A stretch of 64,000 nt of DNA from Vulcanisaeta distributa JCM 11213 (GCA_001316125.1 BBCS01000003.1:1-64000), one strand, 5' to 3'. Positions 53,819 to 63,899 are shown, counted from the stretch's first letter. Numbers and translations are program-made. Notes: generated by a model from the letters alone, not told the origin.

Positions 53819-54394
53819 ATGATAATTAATATTAAGAGGGTTGCCCTGACCTATGTGGTTGAATTAATCCTACTGGTACTCCTATCAATAATTGGTTTTT
53901 ATGTCGGTCCCTCGTTCGTAAGCCAATCAGTGATTAATTCGTTACGTAATCAATTAATAAGCACCGCTGATCTAGGCCCAAACTACATCTTCCTTCATAA
54001 CCTGGAGATTGACTCACTAATGGCAATCCCCGTGGTTGGCCCACTCTTCTTCGTGCTTGCCCTAGTAATGACGGGGGGGTTCGTACTAGGCGTGTATGTG
54101 GCATATGCGTTAAACTCAATAATTGGTCTCGTAATATCCCTATTCATAACAATGTTCTTCCCTCATGGAATCATAGAACTCCTCGCATATGCCTTCTCCA
54201 CGACTGGCTCAATAACCTTCACGAGGGATCTCATTAATTCATTGCGTGGCGGTAGACGTATTGGTAAGGGCGATGTCACGGCATTAATAATATATTACCT
54301 GATATCAGTGATACTTCTCTATATAGCCGCGAATGTTGAGTACTTCGAGATAACGGCGCTAAGGGGGGGCTTGATAAGTAGTATGATTAGTTAG
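53819..54394 (+). CDS. SpoIIM-like (DUF95) membrane protein
   Basis: 191 residues, four or five helices. VVELILLVLLSIIGFYVG, FVLALVMTGGFVLGVYVAYALNSIIGLVISLF and FPHGIIELLAYAFSTTGSI; the last (PHGxxEL) is the SpoIIM/DUF95 mark. Its ATG is 5 bases after a short AT stretch. The last codons overlap the stop of the next, convergent gene by four bases. The role in archaea is unknown. Confidence 0.8.
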   Translation: MIINIKRVALTYVVELILLVLLSIIGFYVGPSFVSQSVINSLRNQLISTADLGPNYIFLHNLEIDSLMAIPVVGPLFFVLALVMTGGFVLGVYVAYALNSIIGLVISLFITMFFPHGIIELLAYAFSTTGSITFTRDLINSLRGGRRIGKGDVTALIIYYLISVILLYIAANVEYFEITALRGGLISSMIS

Positions 54395-55272
54395 CCACTT
54401 AGGTTTTGGTACATGAATTTCTGGGTCATTAGGTTTTGCACGAATATTGGTAACTGTATATTATTTACTGTATCATCGTAAGCGCCAGTCAATGAGTTGT
54501 AACCAAGCATGAATACTATTGGTGAGTTAAGGGGCACCTCATACGTGAGTGGCGATGGTGTTACGAATGGTGGCACATAATATAAACTAAGTACTAAACC
54601 AACCTCGCCCTGGTACCTCATTACATACTGCTCATACTCATTGACGCAGGATGTGGCGTTTATGTTAATACCCATACTATTAAGTATTGACTGTACTGAT
54701 GAAATACTCGTTAAATTAGCTATGTTGCTCGCGTTCGAACCAATTATCGAGCCAACCCTATTAAGGAAGAGTAAGGCGTTATCCTTATTGGTCGTATTGA
54801 AGTATAGGCAGTACGCCACTGACGCCACATTAAGCTCGGCAGTGGTTAATGGCGATGCGGACATGGTACCCATGTATGAGTAAACATTAAATGCAATCTC
54901 ATACTGAACAAGCCCCCCCTTCCCCCCCGAGGTATTGAGTATGTAATTAATGTTATTAACCGTGAAATTAGTTGCGGGAGGCATGACTGGGTTATACAGT
55001 ATTAATACCTTGATTGGCGCCGTGCTCGGCCCATATATCAAACTATAATTACTGAAGGCTGCGTATATCAATGATGCATTGTCCAATTGGAAATATGGTG
55101 GCCATATAACGATGCTTGATGTTCCAATGGGGGGGTACGTAATCTCGGTAACACCACTGTGTAGTTTTGATGGTGGTGCAACGACCCTGGCAAGTAGAAA
55201 GTATGTTAATACGGCAGCCAGTATAATCACTAGCATGAATATTGCCGTATCTATTACCTTATTAACGTCCAT
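54391..55272 (-). CDS. Exported thioredoxin/DsbA-fold-like protein without CxxC
   Basis: 293 residues, intact. A membrane anchor (IDTAIFMLVIILAAVLTYFLLA) is followed by a Thr/Asn/Tyr-rich domain. GPSTAPIKVLILYNP, then a helical insert (ALLFLNRVGSIIGSNASNIANL, SVQSILNSMGI), and NSPIVFMLGYNSLTGAYD follow the layout of DsbA-like folds, where the first block normally holds the CxxC; here no such cysteines are found. Two cysteines lie elsewhere (AYCLYF, ATSCVNEY). The function is unclear. Confidence 0.5.
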   Translation of the reverse strand: MDVNKVIDTAIFMLVIILAAVLTYFLLARVVAPPSKLHSGVTEITYPPIGTSSIVIWPPYFQLDNASLIYAAFSNYSLIYGPSTAPIKVLILYNPVMPPATNFTVNNINYILNTSGGKGGLVQYEIAFNVYSYMGTMSASPLTTAELNVASVAYCLYFNTTNKDNALLFLNRVGSIIGSNASNIANLTSISSVQSILNSMGININATSCVNEYEQYVMRYQGEVGLVLSLYYVPPFVTPSPLTYEVPLNSPIVFMLGYNSLTGAYDDTVNNIQLPIFVQNLMTQKFMYQNLSG

Positions 55273-55333
55273 CTCGTTACCATAGGTACCCGGCTTTATT
55301 AAGGATTACTCACGCATTAATAACGTTATAGAA

Positions 55334-55579
55334 ATGCTTAAATTAGTGATTGCCCCCCGCGATACCCAATGGCGCTACCCAGTTGAGAGGCCGAGGCCAG
55401 TACTCCATGGACCAACCGTACCAGTGTGTAGTTCGTGTGGTAAGCCAATAAAGCCATATGAGAGGGCAACACACTTCCTATGCCCAAACTGTGGTAAGGC
55501 TGAGATCTGGAGATGCGAGCACTGTAGGAGAACTGGGAATCCATACAAATGCCCAGTCTGTGGTTTTGAAGGCCCGTAA
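55334..55579 (+). CDS. Small zinc-ribbon RNA-binding-like protein (COG2888 type)
   Basis: 81 residues, of which the last 53 hold four CxxC motifs: [50 protein letters not shown] is the region (about residues 32-81; order C-C, C-C, C-C, C-C). The family is usually 55-60 residues, so GTG near 55427 is an alternative start. It is likely to bind RNA or the ribosome. Confidence 0.8.
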   Translation: MLKLVIAPRDTQWRYPVERPRPVLHGPTVPVCSSCGKPIKPYERATHFLCPNCGKAEIWRCEHCRRTGNPYKCPVCGFEGP

Positions 55580-55593
55580 TACCTAGTCACTTA

Positions 55594-55987
55594 TCATCCC
55601 TGCTTCCTCCAATCACTAAATGGTCTTGGAAACAACTCATTGAAGCTATGCCTAATCACCCTATCACCATGAACAATAATTACCTCCTCAACACCAAACT
55701 CATTCATTACCTGGAGACAGGCCCCCACAGGGGGGGTATATCGGCTTGTCCAGGTTTGACGTTAGCACAATAGTCTTTATCCTCTTCTCTCCATTGGAAA
55801 CCGCGTTGAATATGGCAACCCTCTCTGCACATACCGTGAGTCCGAGGGATGCATTCTCAACATTCACCCCCCTATACACCTTGCCGTCAGGCGTTATCGC
55901 CAGTGCGCTCACCTTAACCCCGCTGTATGGTGCGTATGAGTTTTTCAACCCATCCTTAACAAGCTCCACCCATTCTCTTGGAATCAC
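55594..55987 (-). CDS. cdd: Cytidine deaminase
   Basis: 131 residues. SYAPYSGVKVSALAIT, GVNVENASLGLTVCAERVAIFNAV (zinc Cys and catalytic Glu) and the second zinc motif PCGACLQVMNEFG. As read, that motif is PPCGGLSPG because of C7 at 55730-55736 and G5-equivalent at 55722-55726; four C and four G restore the universal motif and open the frame to the stop at 55594. It deaminates cytidine or deoxycytidine in pyrimidine salvage. Confidence 0.92.
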
Positions 55988-56053
55988 GGTATGTGTTAAA
56001 GTAATAATGAATTTAAATGGTTCCCACTTAAGTTACGTGATTGGTGGTTAGTA

Positions 56054-56711
56054 TTGAAGCTTGCCATAATAGTTGGGGCAAACAATGTGAGTGTTAACGT
56101 GGCTAAAGCACTCATGGATAAGTACGACGTGGTGATTGTCGACTCAAATGACGAGGCGTGCTCTAGGACTTTCAAGATGCTTAAATCATCGGCGCTTGTT
56201 TATAGGGGGTGATCCGGGCAGTGAGGATGTGCTTAATGAGGTGGGTATTGATAAGGCTGAGTTATTTCTGGCGTTGTCTGATAATGATGAATTGAATTAT
56301 AAGGCTTGCAACATAGCCAGGGGTAAGGGGGTACCGTTGATAATCGCTAGGGTTAATAATAGGGATAACGTGGATCTATTTAGGGAATTGAACATTAATA
56401 CCATAGTCGTTGAAGACCTAGTGTCAAGGAACATAGAGACCTTAATAATGAGTGGTGCTGCCAGGTCAATATTCACTGATTCATCAACAAACCTAACATT
56501 TGTGGTGGTGAGGGTTAATACTGACTCACAATTAATAGGTAAGCGCATTAGTGAGGTGGGTGATAATTATGGCGTGGCAATACCATATGTAGTTACATCA
56601 AATGGCATCACTAAGGTAGGTGGTGACTACGTCATAGAGGGCAATGACGAATTAGTTATTGTGGGTCCGTCAGAAAACGTAAATAAATTAATAAGCGAAT
56701 TAAGCAGATAG
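56054..56711 (+). CDS. TrkA-type NAD-binding/C-terminal domain protein
   Basis: About 219 residues. KLAIIVGANNVSVNVAKALMDKYDVVIVDSNDEACSRTF opens a Rossmann fold where GxGxxG is changed to GANNVS; ACNIARGKGVPLIIARVNN, and NTDSQLIGKRISEVGDNYGVAIPYV in the TrkA-C part. The frame breaks at the G5 run near 56205; four G give YRGDPGSEDVL. Likely a regulatory subunit of potassium transport, although no channel gene is adjacent. TTG start 56054. Confidence 0.8.
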
Positions 56712-56712
56712 G

Positions 56713-57520
56713 TCACTCATTACTCCTAACGCTGTACCTCTTGCCAAGCTCCATTGATAATTCAAATGCCTTATTAAGTATGGAGTACCTAACATCATCT
56801 ATAGTCCTTAAATCCTTATAGGTGCCTCGAGCCATCAACTCGACGTACCTATCCTCAATTGCGGCGACATCAACATGCGGATCCTCAATACCCAACTCCT
56901 CCATGTAATCCGTGAGCTCCTTACGTAAGTCATCAATTAACAACCCATCCTTAGGTACCTTAAACGGTATCCTAATCTCAATACCCTCCGTCGGCGGTAC
57001 CTTCCTAATTACATTCTTTAGCACCAGCGTGTAGGGTACGTATATTAATTCATTACGCGAACTCCTAATTATTAAGCCCATTGACGACTGCTTAATTATG
57101 TAGCCCTTAATCCCCCATGACCTCAACGTGATCCCCGACATCCAGTGAGTAATCCTTAATGAGCCTGGTGATTTTACCTGTGAAGTACTCCTCAATTATC
57201 GGCCTGGTGCCTAGTATTAGTATTACGGCAAAGACAATGAGTAAGGCGCCAACGATTAGGTATTGCTGGTAAACATAGGCTATGGCTGACAATATTGTGA
57301 CTATGAGCATTATCCTAAAGATGAACTTCGCGTTCTCAACATCACCCTTCCTCGAAAGCTTAACAAAGGCCCTAACTAATTTATCAAATACGTAATCAAG
57401 CACGAAATAAATCACTACGGCAGTCACAATGACTATTACGGTAGTCCAAACCCAACTAGGGACTAAGCTACTAACACTGCCGACATTGCCTGAACCACTT
57501 GTGGCGGCAATTACTGGCAT
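56713..57520 (-). CDS. Small-conductance mechanosensitive channel (MscS)
   Basis: About 269 residues: helices at SWVWTTVIVIVTAVVIYFVL, IFRIMLIVTILSAIAYVY and LIVGALLIVFAVILILGTRPIIEEYFTG, then the pore-exit domain DVGDHVEVMGIKGYIIKQSSMGLIIRSSRNELIYVPYTL. The frame breaks at the G5 run near 57115; four G join VEVMGIKGYI. The last part is mixed alpha-beta. It meets the TrkA-type gene end to end with a one-base gap. Confidence 0.85.
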
Positions 57521-57572
57521 ATTGTTATTGCCCTATGATTATGAGCGATCAGCGTTTTAAGCCTAACCTCAT

Positions 57573-58007
57573 TCAATGAACAACGAGGACGGGTCTGTTG
57601 GCATACCTAACGACCTTCTCGGACACGGAACCGAGCAGGAACCTCGTTAATCCCTTTAACCCCCTAGAACCAACCACGATTAAGTCAACATTTAGGTTAT
57701 TTGCCACGTTTATTATTGTTTCAGCGGCATCAGTACCCACCTCAAGCAAGCCCTCAGCATTAACACCCTGGCTCTTGGCACGCTCCACAGCCTTATTTAG
57801 GAGGTCCCTACTGCCTCTCCATGGTATCAATTAAGGCGGGTACATCGACGAGTCTGGGGCTATGGCTATCTTACCCTCCTCAATCACGTGAAGAATGTAG
57901 AGCCTTGCGTTGAAGCTCTTTGCAATATTTATTGCGTAATCCAGTGCCTTATCCCCCCCAGCCTTTGAGCCATCATACCCAACGAGTATCTTTGTTATTA
58001 GCGACAT
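57573..58007 (-). CDS. Universal stress protein family protein
   Basis: About 144 residues: [87 protein letters not shown]; the last block has the ATP-binding GxRG...GS...N layout. In-frame TAA near 57835 interrupts it; two nearby changes (C4 and G4 restored) give [17 protein letters not shown]. Its ATG 58007 follows the Cas4-like gene by 35 bases. Confidence 0.85.
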
Positions 58008-58042
58008 TGATTTTCTCCTACTTAATTCATTAATAAGTATTA

Positions 58043-58786
58043 TCAATCATTGGCTTTGTTAATATTTATGTATTTATTACTTTTGTAAATCGCGTAGGTA
58101 CTACAGATCGGCCTTAACTCACACCTAATGCATAGGAGCGGATCTGGTGGCTCCATGGGCCATCCCTGGTAACTCTCAATGGCCTTAAGCTCTGCTAGGA
58201 CGTTTTGGTGCTCCCTCCTCAACCTAATTATGGGTAATGACTTAACATCCCTCATTGTGACCAGGTACGCCTCCCTAATGTCTATCCCTGCCTCCTCAAG
58301 CATTAATACGTAGGAGACTACCTGCTTAAGGTACCTCCTCTCTCTATCCTCATCGAGACTCCACGAACTCTTCAACTCAATTAAACCCCAGACCTCCTCG
58401 CCGTCGAACTCACGCATGTAAACAATGTCAGCCCTGCCAGAGGTATCCACAGTCTCTATGCCACTCTCAACCTCCACATGAACCTGGGATTAGCGATCTT
58501 AAACCACTCCTGATAGAGGTCGTGTATTGCCCTACCTCTGGCCAGGCTCCTTATACCATCCATGTTTGTTATTGTACCAAACCTAAGCTTTATCAGGGAC
58601 TTAACGAAACAATCATTGCTGAAGAAGGATGGGGGTAGCTTTACCAGTGGGTTTATCCACGAGGAATAAATCATCGCCAATAACCTGGGCATTCCTCAGC
58701 ATTTCATTTACGTATTCCTCAGTCTTCCTCCTAATCTCATCCTCACTCACCACATCGGCTATGGGCCTTACGACCAACTTAACCAT
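58043..58786 (-). CDS. Cas4/RecB-like PD-(D/E)XK nuclease
   Basis: About 248 residues. SFFSNDCFVKSLIKLRFG, SLARGRAIHDLYQEWF, GRADIVYMREFDGEEVWGLIELKSSWS, YLKQVVSYVLMLEEAG and C-terminal CIRCELRPIC: His, Asp, Glu-Lys and Gln-Tyr of the RecB family with the four cysteines that hold an Fe-S cluster in Cas4. Breaks lie near 58630 (C5, four C fit) and near 58475. No CRISPR array or other cas gene is in the window. It may be a stand-alone DNA-repair nuclease. Confidence 0.75.
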
Positions 58787-58880
58787 AAGTGCAATAAAGC
58801 CATACTTAAAGCCCTTTTATAAATCCATCAATTATGTCCCTTAATAACTTAAAAGTGCATATCTCTCCGAAGAACATAGT

Positions 58881-59883
58881 ATGGTTTATGTTGGTGTTGA
58901 TGTTGGCGCAACGTACATAAGGGTTGGACTTGTGAATGAGGATGGCAGTATTATCAATAAGGTAAAGACTAGACAGCCAGTGAGCGGTGATGAGAACACC
59001 GTAGCCAACGTAATCATTAGGTCAATAAGGGATTTAACGGGTGGGGGGGGTGGCATTGATGGTATAGGTATTGGCTCCATAGGTCCACTAGACCTGAGGG
59101 AGGGTATTGTACCCTGGGCACCGAATGCGCCAATCAAGAGGTTTAAGCTTGTGGAACCAATAATCAGGGAGTTCAAAGTACCCGTGGTACTGGGCAACGA
59201 TGCAATGGCAGCCGTGTGGGGGGGTGAGTACCTATTCGGTATTGGTAAGGGCGTTAATAACCTAGTTTACATAACCCTTAGCACCGGCGTTGGTGCTGGC
59301 GTTATTGTCGACGGGCACCTACTCGTTGGTAAGGACGGCAACGCCCATGAAGTTGGCCACATAGTTGTTGACATGAATTCAAATATCCAATGTGGTTGTG
59401 GTGGTTATGGGCATTGGGGAGGGTCTTGGTTCGGGTGCAAATATACCGAAGGTTATTAGGGAGTTCATAAAAAATAAGTCATATAGTTCGGGGGGGTTAT
59501 ACATGAAATTGATTAAAGGGGGGGAATACATATCTACTGAGGAAATATTTCAAGCTTATTATAATGGAGATGAACTTGCAAGGGATTTTATCGATAACTA
59601 TTTAATGAGGATTCATGCGGCAGGTATTGCAAGTGTCATGAATGTGTATGATCCAGAATTGATAATATTAGGAGGGTCCATGGCATTGAATAATAAGGAT
59701 GTATTTAGAAGAGGTATTGATAGATACATCAGAAGGTTCTTGGCTGTTAGGCAGGCTAGAATTGAATTTACAGAATTTGGTGATGATATAGGCATAATAG
59801 GAGCTGCGGCGCTAATTATAAAGGTACCTAGTTCATTAAGCGAAATAGCAAGGTCATATTATGAAAAATTTTTAAGTAAATAA
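58881..59883 (+). CDS. ROK-family sugar kinase (glucokinase-like)
   Basis: About 334 residues. VYVGVDVGATYIRVGLVNEDG (ATP), VPVVLGNDAMAAVWG, ITLSTGVGAGVIVDGHLL, NAHEVGHIVVD, and the zinc motif CGCGGYGHW followed after repair by EGLGSGANIP. The frame breaks near 59417 at the G4 run, where three G fit. It phosphorylates glucose or a related hexose with ATP. The downstream sugar-binding protein (60048) suggests that it acts on an imported sugar. Confidence 0.9.
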
Positions 59884-60047
59884 TTATAAAGCCTTATTGT
59901 TTTTAAACATTCATTTAAGTATGTTTATAATTATACTATATAATAATACATCAAATACATAGAAAAATATAATGAGTGAAGACATTTAAATCTTAAAACA
60001 ATTAATACACATAATCCTTAAAAATATTAAAAAGATTTAAATGCTGC

Positions 60048-61508
60048 ATGGCATCTCGTTTAGGGATTTCCCGTACAACATTGATCTGGGTCGTGGTTTT
60101 AATAGTCGTTGTGGTAGTACTCGGTAGTTTGTTGGCATACTATGCCACAAGACCCACCGTTTCAGCCGTGACTTCTCATGAGATTCTCTTTTATACTTGG
60201 TGGGCAACAACAGGAAAGGTTGCACTTGATCACTTAATACCTGCCTTTGAGGAGGCATATCCTCAGTATAAGGTGGTTCCGTACTTAGTGCCTGGTGCTG
60301 GTGGCACAAATGCTAGATATGCGATTGTAGCATTGATCGAAGCAGGTAAACCACCAACAACCTTCCAGACTCTTCTGGGTGCGACTATGATAGGGTATGT
60401 CGAGGCATCACCTCAGGGTGTTAATACATTCGTTAATTTCACACCATACTTAGAAAATGAGGGTGTGCTTAACCACGTTGTTTTACCAGTGTTTTTAGCT
60501 GCGGCTTATAATGGCACTATTATAAGCTTACCTGTTAATGTACATAGCGGTTTTGTGCTTTATATGAATATTAAGGTACTTAAGGAGTACAACCTACCAA
60601 TACCAAGCAATATTAGTCAGTTACTATACGATACGGTGGTACTGGCTCAGCATGGTATTAATCCATGGTGTGTCGGCGGTGCTGACGGTGGGTATGACCA
60701 GGAGCAATTATGGTTCGCCATATTCCTTGCCCTTGGCGGTCCCAAATTAATGGATGAAGTCCTTTATGGAACATTGAATTTAAGCGATCCATATGTTCAG
60801 CAGATATTCAATGAGACTAATGAGATTTTCCTGAACATAACCTCATATAATCAACCTGGTTGGGAGTCAATGACATGGACCCAATGCATTTCATTATTGG
60901 CTGAAGGAAAATCCGTCTTTCAGGTTGATGTGGATTCAGGCACGAATTATCTATACGACTATTTAAATGTAACGACATACCCAGCAATAGAACCTTACAT
61001 ATCATGGAATAATGTGACTGTTGTTGCTGAAATGTTCCCAGGAGATCAAAATTACTTTGTATTAGTAGCAGACGCAATTGCTGTGCCACATGGTCCTAAT
61101 GAGAAGGCAGGTATATTATTCGCACTTTACTGGGCATCATACGCCGGGCAGGAGGTATGGACTAGGTGGAAAGCTAGTACATATTACCTAAATGGCACTG
61201 ATTGGTATAATACACCTGAGCAATGGTGGATGTATCAAAGGGAGCTTCAAATACCAAACCAAAACTGGGTTATTGATCCACTATCACTATTTCCCGATGT
61301 AGACTCAGAAATTTATCAGGGCCTATTAACTCTTCAGGAGATTGGAAAACCTGCACTAAGTAACTGGTACAGTACATTTACATCAGCAATGGCTGAGGAA
61401 AGGGCTGAATGGTTGAAGGCTGCACAATTAGGTCTTGGTTATCTGGGATTTCCAGGTCAACCATTCGGTGGTTATACACCACCGTGGGTTGATGGTTCAA
61501 GTGGGTAA
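60048..61508 (+). CDS. ABC transporter sugar-binding protein
   Basis: 486 residues, intact and free of G7/C7 runs. A signal or membrane anchor (TLIWVVVLIVVVVVLGSLLAYYA) leads to a periplasmic-type binding domain, ILFYTWWATTGKVALDHLIPAFEEAYPQYKVV, ..., LGGPKLMDEVLYGTLNLSDPYVQQIFNETNEIFLN, AEGKSVFQVDVDSGTNYLYDYL and DAIAVPHGP, as in glucose-binding proteins of Sulfolobales. The matching permease and ATPase genes are absent downstream; the next gene is a broken FAD protein, so the operon is cut. Confidence 0.85.
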   Translation: MASRLGISRTTLIWVVVLIVVVVVLGSLLAYYATRPTVSAVTSHEILFYTWWATTGKVALDHLIPAFEEAYPQYKVVPYLVPGAGGTNARYAIVALIEAGKPPTTFQTLLGATMIGYVEASPQGVNTFVNFTPYLENEGVLNHVVLPVFLAAAYNGTIISLPVNVHSGFVLYMNIKVLKEYNLPIPSNISQLLYDTVVLAQHGINPWCVGGADGGYDQEQLWFAIFLALGGPKLMDEVLYGTLNLSDPYVQQIFNETNEIFLNITSYNQPGWESMTWTQCISLLAEGKSVFQVDVDSGTNYLYDYLNVTTYPAIEPYISWNNVTVVAEMFPGDQNYFVLVADAIAVPHGPNEKAGILFALYWASYAGQEVWTRWKASTYYLNGTDWYNTPEQWWMYQRELQIPNQNWVIDPLSLFPDVDSEIYQGLLTLQEIGKPALSNWYSTFTSAMAEERAEWLKAAQLGLGYLGFPGQPFGGYTPPWVDGSSG

Positions 61509-61642
61509 ATTTAAAATAACTAATTGAAATATCATCAATATTATTAAAATTATGATATACCCTATAATCATTCTTCACAGTACATTATTCATGAGTAAGC
61601 AGGTCAAAATTATTAAAAAGAGCATGAATCTGCACATTTATT

Positions 61643-62124
61643 GTGGTTGATGTTGTTATAATTGGTGCGGGGGGGCATAATGGATTAGTGGCAAGTATAG
61701 TCTTAGCCAGGGCTGGGCTTGAAGTGCTCGTTCTCGATCACGTGACTTGGCCTGGCGGTTTGGCTGGCTATCACGTTATTGGTGGCGTTGAGGTGCCCAT
61801 AGGAGCTACGTGCTTGGCCTAATACCCAGTGACTTAATGGACGAGTTGGGGGGGATAAACGTCGAGCAATATAAGCCGGAGCCTATCGCAGTTTACGTAA
61901 AGGATGGGGGGGAATTGGTTAGGTGGTGGAGGAGTCTTGAGGATAGGGTTCGTGAGTTCGATAAGTGGGGGGGTCTTGGCGATAACCTAAGGGCTATGTG
62001 GGGGGGTAAGATCGTGAATTTCCATAGGGCATTACGTAAATATCCATACAGATTGAATCCACCAAGTAAGGAGGAACTACTCAACGACCCAGCACTGAGC
62101 GAATTCATTCCCAGGGAGTTCTGA
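61643..62124 (+). pseudogene. Truncated phytoene desaturase-like FAD oxidoreductase
   Basis: About 160 residues of a family that is usually 450-520: [41 protein letters not shown] (FAD site), then WWRSLEDRVREFDKWG and DPALSEFIPREF and a stop. The G7 at 61669-61675 adds a Gly in the universal GAGHNGL. A break near 61805 repairs by reading GGAGC as GGGAGC. A TATA-like ATTAAAAAG lies 25 bases before GTG 61643, so it was once a leaderless gene. It ends six bases before the stop of the opposing PaRep2b-like gene, which probably cut it. Confidence 0.75.
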
Positions 62125-62130
62125 AACCTA

Positions 62131-63793
62131 CTAATTTTGATTTACCGCGGCCGCCCCCCCCTTCGTGGGCGCGTGTCTACTCAAAGCCCTAGTTATCTTC
62201 TTCCCCCCCCTCTTTTCATCCTTAGACCTAACTCTCTGATATTTTCGGCAGAGCACTTGAAGCACCGAATCTTTAATGTCGTCGTGTCTTTCTATTTCAT
62301 ACATAGGTATTTCAATACGTAAATACTTACCCCCCCATCTGCGAACATTAATGATAAGATCATCTCCGTAAACCCTCCTCAACGCCTCACATACCTCCTT
62401 AACCTCGGCATCATCCTTAGCATTATGTTGCAACTTGACAGTATATTCATCAATCACAACGGTAAACCTATAGCCAGCTAGTGTGATCGTCATCTCACCC
62501 TTTGTAAATTTTTGCTCCATCTCGGCAATCTGCTTTATCACCGTCCACTTCTCAATGTTTAAAGCATCTAAAAGGTCTCTCATCATTGTTGGTAGGTTGT
62601 TAATCATTGCCCTGGCAAGACGAACTGCATAACTGTTGCTAAATCTCACCGCAACAGCATTACCTCTCAAGTCGGACTTACTCCATGCAAAACCCAGTTT
62701 CCTTAATTTTTCCAATAACGGCCCCCCCCACAGCTTAAACCTCTCATTTGACATCACTATCTCTATTATGGCTTATCATACGTCTGGCCGTAAACTGTGT
62801 TCTTATTAATGATCGCAGATCCATCGCCAAGTATGACTGTGGTGAAGAATGCCAAAAGCTGTTCCTCATCAAGTTTCTCAACATTCTTAAAGATCATCCC
62901 TTTTATTGACTTATGACTAAGCACCTTCAGGTGCCATGTTATTGTGACTTTACGCTCATTGACATTAATAGAATCAACGAGTATATACACATCTCCCGGA
63001 TAAAGCATCGTCCACACGATTACCTGCCAATTTTGCGTCGTATTCATAACCGGCTTGTCTCCTTCTTTGCCCTCGTCAGTCTCTGCAAAACCAGCCTTTA
63101 GCACCTTGAGCATCTTGACGAATTTCTTACGATCTTCTCCATCCATCAACGTGACAGCATTCGGCGCATTAATATTCGCGCCCTCTAGTATTACTGGACT
63201 TAAATGAACCGTTACACCACTGGTGCTAGTTATACCCGCACTAAGCGTTATATCCCTACCGTATATACTGACCCCATTTCCATCACTCCAAATAATTACC
63301 TCACTCCTACCGTTAAGCAAGTCATCAATCATTATCCTAACTTCATTACCAACCTCTGACCAATAGCTCCATAACTTCTCAATACGACCAATGAACCATC
63401 AACCAGTCTCAGAACCTCATTAACATCATACCTACCTCCTAATTGCGCCTCAATATTATTCCTTAATTCCAACCACTCATCCATTATTTCCTCAATCCAC
63501 CATGAGTTCCAAACCCTCCGATACACCATGCGCCTAACAGTCTCACTCAACAGGACAACAGCCCTATCCCTCACCTCCTCATTAATCTCCTCACCACCAC
63601 ATCGATACCTCTTACCCCCCCTACCACCAATGCCACGGCAGAAGTGGTTTTTCCTCAACATCTCCCTTAATCTCTCCTCATCAGGCAGTGCATCATCTTG
63701 CCTCATCGCTTCCCTGCCAATCCTCGGCCCCCCCACTCCCTCCCCCCCATTGTTTTGATTCGGCTCGCCTATTCCTTTCTTTCCATCCTCCAT
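62131..63793 (-). CDS. PaRep2b-like protein, second copy
   Basis: About 554 residues after joining three frames. Breaks near 63394 and 62766 both repair by reading GG/CC as GGG/CCC: VDGFIGRIEKLWSYWSEVG and YDKPIIEIVMSNERF. The N-terminal domain (EEINEEVRDRAVVLLSETVRRMVYRRVWNSWWIEEIMDEWLELRN) has no match in the window. The rest aligns with gene 11-1246: TTQNWQVIVWTMLYPGDVYI, VILGDGSAI and LLEKLRKLGF. PaRep2b genes are often decayed, but here the breaks are of the window-wide type, so the gene may be intact. Confidence 0.65.
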
Positions 63794-63816
63794 ACTCCCT
63801 CACCTTGATGCCACAT

Positions 63817-63899
63817 GCCCCCCCGTGGGCAATCCCCCCCGCGGGGCCGTACCACCCATTGCATGTTGGCGCCCCCCCGTGAGGAAGCCCACGGGGGGG
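63817..63899. repeat. GC-rich inverted repeat upstream of the PaRep2b-like gene
   Basis: GCCCCCCCGTGGGC (63817-63830) and GCCCACGGGGGGG (63887-63899) are complementary over 13 bases with a loop of about 56. Inside the loop are ccccccccgcgggg-like and gcccccccgtgagg copies of the same core. No coding frame is supported for 63794-64000. It may be an element end, a terminator or a site bound in the folded form. Confidence 0.5.

Noticed and set aside
58043..58786. Cas4 as sign of a CRISPR-Cas locus
   Set aside because: No regularly spaced repeats and no other cas gene occur in the window. The nuclease is better treated as a stand-alone RecB-like protein.
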